From Lachancea thermotolerans CBS 6340 (lineage: Eukaryota; Ascomycota; Saccharomycetes; Saccharomycetales; Saccharomycetaceae), in contig NC_013082.1 in NCBI RefSeq assembly GCF_000142805.1, positions 1,178,001 through 1,242,000 of the forward strand: a DNA stretch of 64,000 nt, in the 5' to 3' direction. Below, in pieces: positions 29,203 to 38,443 of the stretch. Each line of letters begins with the position of its first letter. Within the stretch, counting starts at the first letter, position 1. The position numbers were made by a program, and so were the translations under genes. The notes under the pieces were generated by a model. The model saw only the letters and a list, made by a program, of their open reading frames with translations. It was not told the origin of the DNA and made no database searches.

Positions 29203-30105
29203 ATGTGCATTTTAATGGCCTCTGTGGCACACCCCAAGTACTCTCTGATTGCTATATCCAACAGAGACGAGTTTTTTGAACGGAAAACCTCCAATACATG
29301 TTTGAATCATGATGATTACATTTTGTCGCCGCTTGATACAGCTCTCCGAAGCAACAACAAGCCAGCGCTGGGGACATGGTGCGGGGTGAATAGGAAAGGG
29401 AGGGTCGCAGTGATACTAAATCTCCGAAACAAAGAGCCAGCAAAGCGGATACCTGTCAAGTCCCCTATTTCCAGAGGAAGTGTGCCCATGAAGTACTTGA
29501 TGGATAGGGGCCCTTCCACAGATTGGAATAGTTTTGAGAAATTTGTGTCAAAGTATCCTCAGATAACTGAATGTGAGTTCAATATGTTCTACGGAGACTG
29601 CATTGCTGGGGAATACACGTGTATCGATTCGCTAGGCTACAGCTCCGAAGCGCTGACGGCTAACAAACCCAACTTAGTGCTGTCAAATGACCACATAGAT
29701 TCGAGTTCTAGGTGGCCAAAGGTTCAGAAGGCAGATATCTTGCTACAGGAATTAGTGCAGAGCTCACAACATGACTCTGAAGAAGAATTAATTGAGAAGT
29801 GTTTCGCACTAGCCTCCAACACGGAGCCTGCAGAGATCGACAATTCAGACAAGGAAGAATTCACCTGTTCTAGTATCTTCATACCGCCAGTGGAGATTCC
29901 TGAGAAAGTTGATGTCGGCGCGTCGCTTCCTTGCGGCAGATTCTACGGAACTCGCTCTCAAATAGTAATCTTGGTAAAGCGTCATGAAAGGACTATATCA
30001 TTTACAGAGCGGGTCTTGCATGATTCGGATTTTGAAGTGCCCTTGCATTCAGAAAAGCATCCTAAGGAGAAATTGCAGTTCAATTTGCATGTTGATGAAT
30101 CCTGA
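29203..30105 (+). CDS. YGR127W: TANGO2/NRDE-family protein, YGR127W homologue
   Basis: A member of the NRDE family named from the motif that is seen here as AISNRDEFFER (about residues 18-28). The human member TANGO2 is linked to heme and lipid handling and to a metabolic crisis syndrome. The protein has 300 residues (S. cerevisiae 312). The start MCIL is strongly typical: family members begin with Met-Cys, which supports the ATG at 29203. GTWCGVNRKGRVAVILNLRN and the C-terminal GTRSQIVILV are also conserved parts. It is convergent with the YPR147C homologue, only 14 bases between stop codons. Confidence 0.93.
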   Translation: MCILMASVAHPKYSLIAISNRDEFFERKTSNTCLNHDDYILSPLDTALRSNNKPALGTWCGVNRKGRVAVILNLRNKEPAKRIPVKSPISRGSVPMKYLMDRGPSTDWNSFEKFVSKYPQITECEFNMFYGDCIAGEYTCIDSLGYSSEALTANKPNLVLSNDHIDSSSRWPKVQKADILLQELVQSSQHDSEEELIEKCFALASNTEPAEIDNSDKEEFTCSSIFIPPVEIPEKVDVGASLPCGRFYGTRSQIVILVKRHERTISFTERVLHDSDFEVPLHSEKHPKEKLQFNLHVDES

Positions 30106-30119
30106 GCTAGTTCTCATCG

Positions 30120-31028
30120 TCAAAAATAGTGCTGAACTACAACCTGAGCATGCCTTCTAACAAAGGCATGCTCAATTGCGGTTGAGACATCTATGCTGAC
30201 CAATTCTGGGCTGCTGTGCCGTTCGTAAAACTGAATTAAATCTTTACGCGTTTCGCTGCTTACCCAGTGGTCATTATCACTAAAAAGCCACCAAATCTTG
30301 GCACCTTTGGTCTCGCAGTAGTGTAAAAAGTCTTTTTGGTACTCCCAGTCGCTGCGAATGACTTGCATCTCCTCTGTCGCGAGGCCCAAGGCTTGCTTAA
30401 CAAATCTTGAGTTCGTCAGTAAGAGGCGCGTTGCTGCTCCCAAGCAGGTCTTCGGATCATCCGCGAAGTGCGAAATAATCCAGCTAGTTAAGAAGTCAGG
30501 GAAAAGCTTTTCAAATGCTATCCAGTCGAGTGCTGAGACAAGTTGATGGAAGCGTGGGAAACGCTCCGTGATGGCTGTAAGCTTCAATCCCTTCTCGCTT
30601 TTGTGAATATCAATTACAGTTGGCGTAAGAAGGCCTACTCGTGCTACCTCGTCATTCAAGAGCCCCGAAGTAACAACTTTTTGGGCTATAAAAGCGCCTA
30701 CCGAGTGTCCCATTATAGTAATTTTCTTATTTCCCTGTGCATAGCTGTTTATAACATCAACTTTGTGGTTGATTTGCTCTTGAAGAGTGTAAACCGGGCA
30801 AGCTATATCGTTGCATGAATTCATTCCGGCATGAGATATCCCAAGAATCTCCCAGTCCGGATTTTTTTCGTGAACTTGCTGTAAGAACGGGACATAATAC
30901 TCAATCAAACCAGGATTTCCCGGTATGAACACGAAAAGGCACGCATCGCTACCAAGGCTGCTCACCCCCGATTTCAAATGAAGTATAGAGCTTGGTTCTC
31001 CACCGACGAAGCTGGCTTCGATCTTCAT
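30120..31028 (-). CDS. YPR147C: lipid-droplet-associated serine hydrolase, YPR147C homologue
   Basis: An alpha/beta hydrolase of the LDAH family; the S. cerevisiae protein is on lipid droplets and has lipase or esterase activity in vitro. The 302 residues (S. cerevisiae 304) show the oxyanion-hole loop VFIPGNPGLIEYY (about 33-45), which is typical for LDAH, and the nucleophile elbow IMGHSVGAF with Ser109. A late His (about residue 289, IEHAFV) is the likely triad base. The start at 31028 is the first ATG. YPR147C is from the second S. cerevisiae copy of this region, so it shows the interleaved ancestral order. Confidence 0.9.
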   Translation of the reverse strand: MKIEASFVGGEPSSILHLKSGVSSLGSDACLFVFIPGNPGLIEYYVPFLQQVHEKNPDWEILGISHAGMNSCNDIACPVYTLQEQINHKVDVINSYAQGNKKITIMGHSVGAFIAQKVVTSGLLNDEVARVGLLTPTVIDIHKSEKGLKLTAITERFPRFHQLVSALDWIAFEKLFPDFLTSWIISHFADDPKTCLGAATRLLLTNSRFVKQALGLATEEMQVIRSDWEYQKDFLHYCETKGAKIWWLFSDNDHWVSSETRKDLIQFYERHSSPELVSIDVSTAIEHAFVRRHAQVVVQHYF

Positions 31029-31570
31029 CGCCGTTGCGTTTTCTTATAGCCTATTTTCCCGACCTGACGAGGAAATTTTTGGATAATCTCGGACTTCACT
31101 TAAGCACAAACTAAGAACTCATTAAACCATCTCTCAACACACTTAAAGCCAAAATGAGGGAGAGTTGCTAATATAGCTCTTTCTGCTATATTCATATAAT
31201 ACTTTCAGTAAAGCAAAATTTCATCCAGCCTTTCAATTACTTAATATAGTATTTATCAAAGTTAGGACGACGCACCAGAGCTGCTCGACAGCAATTTGCT
31301 GTGATATCCCTGGAGGAAATCTTCACTGCGATGCCTCCATTGTGAGGAAATATTTTTGATGCTATGCGTTTGGTATATAGGCTCCCCGTAAGCCTCGAGT
31401 CTTAGCAGAGAGAAGTTTTTCTTGCCCAACCCTGACCCAGAGAATGATTAGATGTTTGACTCACCGGTTTGTTCAAAGAAAGCCTTATTGCGCCAATGTA
31501 CGCCAATGTGGCCTTTTACGAGCTCTTTCTTGCTCCCGCAGATCAATCAATGACTCTAAGAATCGGCTGC
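31029..31570. other. intergenic, no gene seen
   Basis: AT-rich spacer between the upstream end of the YPR147C homologue and the 3' end of UTP8. I see nothing beyond promoter-like AT tracts. Confidence 0.5.
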
Positions 31571-33523
31571 CTATAGCTCCAGTTGCTCTATACTATATGC
31601 TGTGATCACCGGTTCTCCTGACGTAGAAGTATCGCCCAGTGGTTGGCCGAAGCCATTCTTGAAGTTCTTTTCTTCGACCAAATTGTATAGCTCCACATTC
31701 TCTTTAACAACAGAAAGCTGTTGGTCAATGTATTTGGTCAGTTTCTCCAACATTTCATTTTCCAAGGCGAAAAGTCCCACAGAGTCTAGCACCAAGCTGA
31801 GCAGTTGGAAAAGGCGTGGCTTGTTTTTGATTCTATCTTCTTCGAAATTTTCACTGATAACAAAGTTTATAAAATTGTTGACATCGATCTTGCTCTTTTG
31901 TTTGATAGCCTCCTTGATAGAGTCTTTGTTGAAGTCCTGAAGAATGCGCAAAGACAGGTCCAGGCACAATTCATCGTTTATCACTGTGAAGAGTTCTTGC
32001 ACTAGTTCATCCAAGAGCAAATTAGGACAAGTGACAATGGCTTGCTTAAATAGTCTTGGATGATCTTTCAGCTTTTGAAGCAAGTTGTGTGTGTGCGACA
32101 CCGGGAACAAGGGATTAGTCAGGAGGTAAGTTAGCGCTTTTGGATATTCTGACTTGAAGCTTTTGAAAATGAGGGTCGACACATCCTCTAAAAACTCTCT
32201 GTCATTCACAAATCTGTCAGAATCCGTATAATAGTTGTTTTTAATGCCTAGTCTTTTGAAGAATACGGAGTCAAAATTCTCAATGTTATCGGCAGCTTTC
32301 GAAAGTTCCTTTAAAATACGATCGTAATTGAATTCAGCAGCCTCAGTGTCATTCAGAGTGCTGATCAGCGGCTGAAGATGCTGAGATTTATTTTCTCGGC
32401 TCATGAAGCCTTTGCCCATAGAGTCTCTTAGAGTACCAGTGCCTACATCAATATTGATGATGTCCAGTGAGCTAGAGGGATTCGACCCATGTTTAATAGA
32501 GACCCCAAGGGCGATAGTTTTATTATTCAATGTCGAATTTCCAGGAATGACAGCAGTTTCCAGCAATTGAAAGATTTTAACATGCCCCATCTCTCTTTGA
32601 CTCAAAATAGCATTATGCAGTAGATCGAGTAGAAATATTTTGTTGTCAGAGGTCAAAAGAGCCCTGTTTGTGGAAATTGGCTTGAATGATATTATGCTCT
32701 CAGGTGCGAGGAATGGCAGTTCGATTGTGCGAGAATGCTGAAAGTGTGGCAAGTTATAAATGCTCACTGCATTGCCGTGCAGCCTATAAACCTGCCCGAA
32801 TTGGTAGAAAATCTGCGAGTCCTTCAGGCACATGTTTTCCAGAATCACAGAGCTCAGTTCTGTGGCAGGGGTGGCGGAATCAGATTGGCCAATTTCGAAA
32901 AGTTTGAATGAAACTTTATGGCCGTCGATATCGCTTAATAGGAACGTATACCTTTGGCCTGATTCGCTAGTGAAGTGCTGCACATAGCTGACATTTTTGT
33001 AAGAAGAATCAAGAGAGTGTTGCAATTTCAATTCGAAGTCGAAAAACTGGATAAGCCCGCTTCGAAGAACCGCCACAATAGATTTCGTGTCAGGAAACAC
33101 CTTCAGATTAACAATCTGGTCACTAACAGACACCTTGTGAGCCGCGTATGTTTCGCCGAAGCTGGAATCGGACGCTGTGGAAGAAACAGGCTTGATCGTT
33201 GCACACAAAGAATAGACTCTGTTGCTCTGAATGCCATAACAAATCACCTCTTGCGAATCTTTTTCACTGGTCGTCGTGATTTCTGCAACAGCGCATGCGC
33301 TCACGACATTAGTGGATGAGATAGGCTGGTTGTAAACCAATTTGGGCGTGGGATTTATGATATATTGGGAGACTGCCGAGCCGGACACACCAACGTTGAT
33401 GTTGTTTGTTGTAGGAGTTAGAGTGTCTGCCACTTGCAAGTAGTTTCCTTGGGTAGCATAATTATTCAGCGACGCGATTTTGGGAAGTGCGGTAAGCCTA
33501 AATGGCTGGGAGATCGACGGCAT
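31571..33523 (-). CDS. UTP8: t-UTP/SSU processome protein Utp8
   Basis: Utp8 (YGR128C) is a nucleolar protein of the t-UTP (UtpA) complex that couples rDNA transcription with early pre-18S processing; in yeast it has also been tied to nuclear tRNA export. The 650 residues (S. cerevisiae 713) open MPSISQPFRLTALPKIASL, typical of the family N-terminus. The N-terminal half is beta-rich (propeller-like) and the C-terminal half helical. A PAC motif lies about 90 bases upstream. It is divergent from SYF2, as in S. cerevisiae (YGR128C-YGR129W). Confidence 0.93.
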   Translation of the reverse strand: MPSISQPFRLTALPKIASLNNYATQGNYLQVADTLTPTTNNINVGVSGSAVSQYIINPTPKLVYNQPISSTNVVSACAVAEITTTSEKDSQEVICYGIQSNRVYSLCATIKPVSSTASDSSFGETYAAHKVSVSDQIVNLKVFPDTKSIVAVLRSGLIQFFDFELKLQHSLDSSYKNVSYVQHFTSESGQRYTFLLSDIDGHKVSFKLFEIGQSDSATPATELSSVILENMCLKDSQIFYQFGQVYRLHGNAVSIYNLPHFQHSRTIELPFLAPESIISFKPISTNRALLTSDNKIFLLDLLHNAILSQREMGHVKIFQLLETAVIPGNSTLNNKTIALGVSIKHGSNPSSSLDIINIDVGTGTLRDSMGKGFMSRENKSQHLQPLISTLNDTEAAEFNYDRILKELSKAADNIENFDSVFFKRLGIKNNYYTDSDRFVNDREFLEDVSTLIFKSFKSEYPKALTYLLTNPLFPVSHTHNLLQKLKDHPRLFKQAIVTCPNLLLDELVQELFTVINDELCLDLSLRILQDFNKDSIKEAIKQKSKIDVNNFINFVISENFEEDRIKNKPRLFQLLSLVLDSVGLFALENEMLEKLTKYIDQQLSVVKENVELYNLVEEKNFKNGFGQPLGDTSTSGEPVITAYSIEQLEL

Positions 33524-33606
33524 TGCAACGGCTACGTTTGGTATCGATGCAGATGCGATCTTAGTGTTCTTTCAATGGCTTTTTCGATCGAATAGCTACT
33601 GCTCAT

Positions 33607-33632
33607 CTCATCGCAGAGCTAGCAAATTTTTT
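33607..33632. promoter_or_regulatory. PAC and RRPE-like motifs upstream of UTP8
   Basis: CTCATCGC (33607-33614) is the reverse of the PAC core, and AAATTTTTT (33624-33632) resembles RRPE. They lie 85-110 bases upstream of UTP8 in the 254-base promoter shared with SYF2. A CACGTG box is at 33665-33670. Confidence 0.6.
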
Positions 33633-33777
33633 ATCCAAAAAAGTTCATCAACCCGCTAACATATCACGTGACCAATGAAGCTCAGCTATCAATACAGTAG
33701 TCCAAGTTCTACGATGAGCTCAGAAGACACATTAATCAATCCAGGCAGCCTCGGGCAACAAAGCTTCGACTCAGTTA

Positions 33778-34365
33778 ATGGATCTCAATAAATATGCAGA
33801 TCGGTTGAAAAACCTAAAGCGTAAGGGCGTCAGCCTTTCTGTGAAGAACAAACAACAAATATTGCAAGAGGAGAAGCAGACGAGTGCCCGAGCGAAGCCT
33901 GCAGTATATAGTATGAAAACCGAGGAGGCACCAAGCAGCGAAACGACCGAAGAGTCCAAAGAGGCGAAGCTGCTTCAGTACTCAATGAAAGACTTCGAGC
34001 AATGGCAAGACAAAGAAAGGAGAAAATCTCAAAAGTCATCCGATGTAGCCAAATATCAAGACCTGGCCAAGTTCACGTATGACAAAGAAGTTCAGCAGTT
34101 ACGCAAAAACTACACAAACAAGGTTGAGAAGCCCAAAAAAGTCAGCATAAATAAGAAAGGGAAAATTGTTGTCAAAGACGATCCGCACCTTGTCGGAAGT
34201 CTGGCCGACTCGTTAAACAAAACAGCGAACGAACGCTATGCTCGCATAGAAAAGAAAATACACAGACAGATGGTGAGTGACACACCAGGTGGGTTCATAA
34301 ATGAGAAGAACAAGCAGTTCAACGATAAGATTGAACGTCAAACGAAGAAGCGCGAGGAAAATTAA
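33778..34365 (+). CDS. SYF2: splicing factor Syf2 (NineTeen complex)
   Basis: Syf2 (YGR129W) belongs to the Prp19-associated complex and acts with Prp17, Isy1 and others in pre-mRNA splicing and the cell cycle. The 195 residues (S. cerevisiae 215) are highly charged. The family core is visible as YDKEVQQLRKNYTNK (about residues 101-115) and the C-terminal NERYARIEKKIHRQMVSDTPGGFINEKNKQFNDK, typical of Syf2/p29. The start at 33778 gives MDLNKYADRLKNLKRKG, the usual family opening. Its TAA stop overlaps the stop of the convergent BAR-domain gene. Confidence 0.95.
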   Translation: MDLNKYADRLKNLKRKGVSLSVKNKQQILQEEKQTSARAKPAVYSMKTEEAPSSETTEESKEAKLLQYSMKDFEQWQDKERRKSQKSSDVAKYQDLAKFTYDKEVQQLRKNYTNKVEKPKKVSINKKGKIVVKDDPHLVGSLADSLNKTANERYARIEKKIHRQMVSDTPGGFINEKNKQFNDKIERQTKKREEN

Positions 34366-35438
34366 GCTTCATCACCTTCTAACTCATTCAGCGAGTTGAT
34401 GCTGGTCTCCAGGTTCTGGACGCACTGCTTATAGTATATGAGTTGGAAATTGTGGAACAGCTTCACTAAGTTGATGATTTCGGCACTGTCAGTGATTTCG
34501 CCCATGGTCTCCACGGCCTCGGTTGTGTTTGATACAAACTCGTCCTCAAGCTTTTCTAGAAGTTTCTGGGCTTCATCCGAGCTGTCTGAGTCCTTCGAAG
34601 CTTCCGCTTCATCTTCTTGGGGCTTTTGCGATTCAGTCTGTTGTGCGGCCTCTTCGGTCTTGCCCTGTTCTTCAGCCATTTTTAGCTCATAGCGCATGGT
34701 GTCAAACTTGAGTCGCGAATCCTCGACTTTCTTACGTAACGTACGCGCATTTTTGAACTTTTCCTCGACAAAAGCGGTGAGCTTATGGTTGAACTCTTTT
34801 ACCATAAGCGCATCCATCTCAGCTTTACTCTGGTCCATATTGTGTTGGCATGCTGACCAAGCCTCGAACATCTTTATGAGTGATGTGATATCTTCATCCT
34901 CCTCGTCTTCCTCTGCAGAGGCTTTCTGCTCTTCCGTCTTAAGGGCAGTCATAACTTCTCCGGAGTCCTTCGCCGCTTTTGAAATAGCCTGCGCGAAAGA
35001 CCTAGGCATGAGGGCCTCCTTGGAATCCTCTGCCGGTTCGAGCTTTTTCTCCTTTTTCGAGGAGCTCACAAAGCCAAACAAGCCCTCTTTATTTGAAGAC
35101 CACCAGTCCGAGAGACTCTCGCTGAGGTTAGGGGGATAGTCATACCCCTCAACCTCATAGGTTTTAGTCACTACTAGCATTCGCCTGCACACCTTTTCCA
35201 AAGAGTCGCATTTCTTCTCCAGGAACTGGTACTGGGGTGGGAGCTTGCTGATGTCCTCAATCGTACCCAGAGTCTCCTGAAGGTAATGTTTCCTGGCCTT
35301 CAACGAGAGCTTTGCCTGTGGGTCATCTAGCTGGATATTTGCAATTGCTGTGCTCAAAGTGTCCTGAGTCTTATGAGCCACATTCGTAATACTGTTTGTG
35401 AGCTTATTGAGGGAGAACCCACCAAAGTAATTAGACAT
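34362..35438 (-). CDS. YPR148C: BAR-domain protein, YPR148C homologue (Gvp36-related)
   Basis: A 358-residue protein started at the ATG at 35438 (MSNYFGGFSLNKLTNSITN), an amphipathic opening typical of this BAR family; an in-frame ATG 33 codons upstream would add an unlike, hydrophobic leader and is less likely. Gvp36 and YPR148C are BAR-type proteins linked to Golgi and endocytic membranes. The BAR-like helical region covers about residues 30-300, with an acidic Glu/Ser-rich insert (about 250-285). S. cerevisiae YPR148C has 435 residues. The last codons lie against SYF2: the two stop codons share bases 34363-34364. Confidence 0.88.
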   Translation of the reverse strand: MSNYFGGFSLNKLTNSITNVAHKTQDTLSTAIANIQLDDPQAKLSLKARKHYLQETLGTIEDISKLPPQYQFLEKKCDSLEKVCRRMLVVTKTYEVEGYDYPPNLSESLSDWWSSNKEGLFGFVSSSKKEKKLEPAEDSKEALMPRSFAQAISKAAKDSGEVMTALKTEEQKASAEEDEEDEDITSLIKMFEAWSACQHNMDQSKAEMDALMVKEFNHKLTAFVEEKFKNARTLRKKVEDSRLKFDTMRYELKMAEEQGKTEEAAQQTESQKPQEDEAEASKDSDSSDEAQKLLEKLEDEFVSNTTEAVETMGEITDSAEIINLVKLFHNFQLIYYKQCVQNLETSINSLNELEGDEA

Positions 35439-35674
35439 TTTTGTGAGTTTTCTCGTAGTGTAGTTGAAATGTTGAAGATTGAAACACAAGTAACTAATTA
35501 GTTTCGTGAAGGAAAACCCGTGAAAGGAAAAGTACATACAAAAATAATCTCAAGCAGTATTGAGCATTATCTAACTCGTAGAAGACGGGAATGATTCTTT
35601 TATTTTACAAATTATAAAGGTTACTATTACGCAATTTTATGCAGAAAGGAAATAGGAGTGGAACTTCAATCGCT

Positions 35675-38185
35675 TCACGCTTTAGTGAAGGCTGAAGTGC
35701 TGGAGTTCACGGTTCTAATTTCCTTCTCAGTGAAGTATTCGTACAACGAACTGTTATCGTTCGTAAGTGCCTTTGGCTGGGCGGACTCTGGGGCAGGCAG
35801 TAGCGGAGTCTCCTTCTGCACAGGGGCAGGCAATAGTGGAGTCTCCTTCTGCTCTGAGGCAGGCAACAACGGAGTCTTTTTCTGCTCCGTAATCTCCTTT
35901 TGGCTTTTTTGAACAGCGGCTTCTGCCCCGTCGAGTGCGAGAGCGCGGCTGTGGTTCCTCTGTTTGATTTCCTCTTCCAAGGCTTTGTCTGCTGCTTTAG
36001 CCTCCTCTTGTTCTCTGATGGCTTTCTCGCCTTGAAGCTTCACACGTTCTCTCTCAACCAGTTCACGCTGCTCGCGTTCTTTGAGGAGCGCTTGTTCGTG
36101 CTCAGCGGCCTTTTGGCTGGCCTCTGCTAGTTGACGCTCGTGCTCCTGCTGAAGCAAAAGAATCTGTTGGTCGTGCTCCTCACGTTGTTTTTGCAGGCGC
36201 TCAGCTTCGAGTCTTTTACGGTTTTCTTCTTCCTGGCGCAGCTTCTCCTTGCGCTCTTCGTCCTCTTCTTCCAAACGCTTCGAGACGGCCGCGAACTCGG
36301 TCTTGTGGTTGGCGGTCTCCTGCTTGACAACGGTCAGAGAAGTGAGCAGCTCAGAAATCTTGGTGTCAATGGCATTGAGCTTTGGCAGGTATTCTTTGTT
36401 TTCGATGCTTTCCAAGACAGCGACGTTGGAGCCGTGCTGCTCATCGGCGGCATTGGCCTCGCTGATAAGTGCATCTTTCTGCTGCTGCAGGTCGTCGATA
36501 GATGCTTGCAACTCCGCTTGCTGAGTGTTAAGCTCTTGGATTGCCGCAAGCTTGGCGTCAAGCTCCGCGGTCAGCTCGTCAACACGGCCTTGGTGCTCGC
36601 GGTTCTCAGCGTCTATTTCAGCTCTGAGCTTCTCGAGCTCCTCGAGCTCGGTCTTGACGTCTTCTTGCTTGGCCTCGACACCCTCTTTTTCTTCGACCTT
36701 GGCGGCCTTCATGTTCTCGGTCTCTTTGAAGATGACATTCTTGCTGCTGCTGTGTTCAGCGTTTAGGTCGATCATTTGCGCGCTCAACTTGGCCTCGCTT
36801 ATTTCGATCTTCTCAGTGGTGTCCTTCTGTAGAGTCTCCATGGTGGCCTCAAGCTCTGCGATTTGGCTCTTGAGCGACGTCAGACGGTCCTCGTACTCAT
36901 TGGCCTTGGCTTCGTACTTGGCGTCGTGCTCCTTGGTGTAGTCATCCATTTCGCGCTTGTGAATAGCTTCTTCATACTCGAGGGTGTCGTATAGCGCCTT
37001 GGACATGTATCCCTTGTCGAACTTAACAATGAACTCTGGGTCGTTGGGGGATGCCACGGGTTGGCCGCGTTTGTCGGAGCGGGTCCATAGGGCGAAGATG
37101 CCGGTGGCAAAGGGAACGCGGGGCGTTTCCTTGATATCTTTGGGCTTCTCGGGGACTCCGTCGGCATTGATCTTGCCCTCGGTGGCAGGCTGCTCGCCAG
37201 CGGCCTCTGCGACAGCTGGCTCTCCGACGAGGTCAACGCCGGCAGGGACCTTCTGAACAGAGGACGCGGCGTCCGGCGCGGTCCCGACTGCTACCTCCTT
37301 GGAATTCACGGTGGCCGTCTCAGTAGGCTCGGCGCCGGCCGTCTCGCTGCTTGGAAGCGCAGCTGGCACCTCCGACTCAGCGGCAGCGGCGACTGGAACC
37401 TCTGGCTCCGCAGCGGCGCCGTCGACCGGGGTCTCAGTAACGGCAATGGCTGCTGGAACCTCTGACTCGGCAATGGCCGCGGATGTCTCTGGCTCGGCGA
37501 TACCGGACTCAGCGTCCGGGGCCTCAGCGCCGGGCGTGACGTAGTCCTGCGTGTCGGACACAGGCGTCTCGTCTATTGTGGCTGGCACGGCTTCTGCATC
37601 CTTGGTGCTGGCGGCAACGCTTTCAGCGGTAGAAGCAGCAACGCCCGCGTCTGCGCCCGCGTCGGTTTGCGTGTGAGCTTCAGCGTCGGCCTCTGCCTCC
37701 GTCTCGGCGTCAGCCGCAGCCTCAACCTCCGCATCCGTAGCGACGTCGCCCTCGTCTTCAGCGGCGCCTGCCGCGCGGTCCTGGCCGCCACGGACGTCCA
37801 CGATCCGCTGCGAATCCTTCTTGTACTTCAGCGCGTCCTCCTTGCGCTCCAGCTTGTCCAGCCGCCGTCTCTGGCGCTCGTCGTTGCCCTGCAGGTACCG
37901 GGGCACCGCGATGTCCTTGGCGCGACGCCTCGCCGCGTCAATTACCTTGTAGCCCATGTCCGAGCTCGAGTGCGCACTCACGGACGCGCTGACGGTCGGA
38001 AACTTTTGCATCTTGCGCTTCTGCGCGGCCGCGAGCGACTGCGACGTGCGGAAGGGCGAGTTGTACGCGGACTGCTCCTGCTCCTTGCTCACCACCTTGT
38101 GGAGGAAACCCTTGTCGGCGTCGCCCGTTTGGGGCTCGCTCTGCTGGAACAGATGCTCAAGCGGGTCTTGTCTCTTCTTGAACAT
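35675..38185 (-). CDS. YGR130C: eisosome protein, YGR130C homologue
   Basis: YGR130C is an eisosome component of the plasma-membrane furrow (MCC) and becomes phosphorylated; its molecular role is not settled. The 836 residues (S. cerevisiae 816) show a conserved N-terminus (MFKKRQDPLEHLF, then basic AAQKRKMQKFP), an Ala/Glu-rich low-complexity region (about 140-340), a conserved block around PRVPFATGIFALWTRSDKRG (about 355-375), a long coiled coil (about 400-750) and a C-terminal tail with three copies of an 11-residue repeat (QKxTPLLPAxx). It is divergent from the NCE102/FHN1 gene, also an eisosome component. Confidence 0.92.
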   Translation of the reverse strand: MFKKRQDPLEHLFQQSEPQTGDADKGFLHKVVSKEQEQSAYNSPFRTSQSLAAAQKRKMQKFPTVSASVSAHSSSDMGYKVIDAARRRAKDIAVPRYLQGNDERQRRRLDKLERKEDALKYKKDSQRIVDVRGGQDRAAGAAEDEGDVATDAEVEAAADAETEAEADAEAHTQTDAGADAGVAASTAESVAASTKDAEAVPATIDETPVSDTQDYVTPGAEAPDAESGIAEPETSAAIAESEVPAAIAVTETPVDGAAAEPEVPVAAAAESEVPAALPSSETAGAEPTETATVNSKEVAVGTAPDAASSVQKVPAGVDLVGEPAVAEAAGEQPATEGKINADGVPEKPKDIKETPRVPFATGIFALWTRSDKRGQPVASPNDPEFIVKFDKGYMSKALYDTLEYEEAIHKREMDDYTKEHDAKYEAKANEYEDRLTSLKSQIAELEATMETLQKDTTEKIEISEAKLSAQMIDLNAEHSSSKNVIFKETENMKAAKVEEKEGVEAKQEDVKTELEELEKLRAEIDAENREHQGRVDELTAELDAKLAAIQELNTQQAELQASIDDLQQQKDALISEANAADEQHGSNVAVLESIENKEYLPKLNAIDTKISELLTSLTVVKQETANHKTEFAAVSKRLEEEDEERKEKLRQEEENRKRLEAERLQKQREEHDQQILLLQQEHERQLAEASQKAAEHEQALLKEREQRELVERERVKLQGEKAIREQEEAKAADKALEEEIKQRNHSRALALDGAEAAVQKSQKEITEQKKTPLLPASEQKETPLLPAPVQKETPLLPAPESAQPKALTNDNSSLYEYFTEKEIRTVNSSTSAFTKA
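35791..35889 (-). repeat. three 33-bp tandem units in the YGR130C homologue
   Basis: Units begin at 35791, 35824 and 35857 with an exact 33-base period and few mismatches. They encode EQKKTPLLPAS, EQKETPLLPAP and VQKETPLLPAP near the C-terminus. Confidence 0.9.
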
Positions 38186-38322
38186 GCTGTCGGCCCAATG
38201 CTGTGGATATATGTGACTGTGCGCTTGTGCGGAATGCGTGCGTGCTCTCAGACCTCTCTCACTCCCACGGCGCGTGTCTTGGAGTGTGCTTCAGGTGCGC
38301 CGACGGTGCGTATCATGCTTTC

Positions 38323-38334
38323 AGGGGTTCCCCT
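38323..38334. promoter_or_regulatory. inverted STRE pair (AGGGG TT CCCCT)
   Basis: AGGGGTTCCCCT lies about 140 bases upstream of the YGR130C homologue and directly beside TTTATAT. AGGGG is the stress response element bound by Msn2/Msn4; two in opposite orientation is a strong form. Function inferred. Confidence 0.5.
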
Positions 38335-38385
38335 TTATATGCTACTCTAAATTTTTCATATTGCTATGCAGGGAAGCCCCCGGAG

Positions 38386-38392
38386 TTACCCG
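38386..38392 (+). promoter_or_regulatory. Reb1-type site TTACCCG
   Basis: Exact TTACCCG within GGAGTTACCCGGG, about 200 bases upstream of the YGR130C homologue. Reb1 sites keep promoters nucleosome-free and block read-through. Confidence 0.55.
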
Positions 38393-38415
38393 GGAGAGCA
38401 CGCACAACTGCAGTG

Positions 38416-38443
38416 CACGTGGGAAGCACGTGCCCCTCACGTG
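38416..38443. promoter_or_regulatory. three CACGTG boxes at 11-bp spacing
   Basis: CACGTG starts at 38416, 38427 and 38438, so the centres are exactly 11 bases apart, close to one helical turn. CACGTG binds bHLH factors (Cbf1, Pho4, Tye7). All lie about 230-260 bases upstream of the YGR130C homologue. Confidence 0.75.

Noticed and set aside
36131-36766. 211-codon Leu-rich frame opposite the YGR130C homologue
   Set aside because: It is the antisense of a coiled coil rich in Glu and Lys, which yields Leu/Phe-rich false frames.
37667-38350. 227-codon frame opposite the 5' part of the YGR130C homologue
   Set aside because: Antisense of a GC-rich coding region; no recognisable content.
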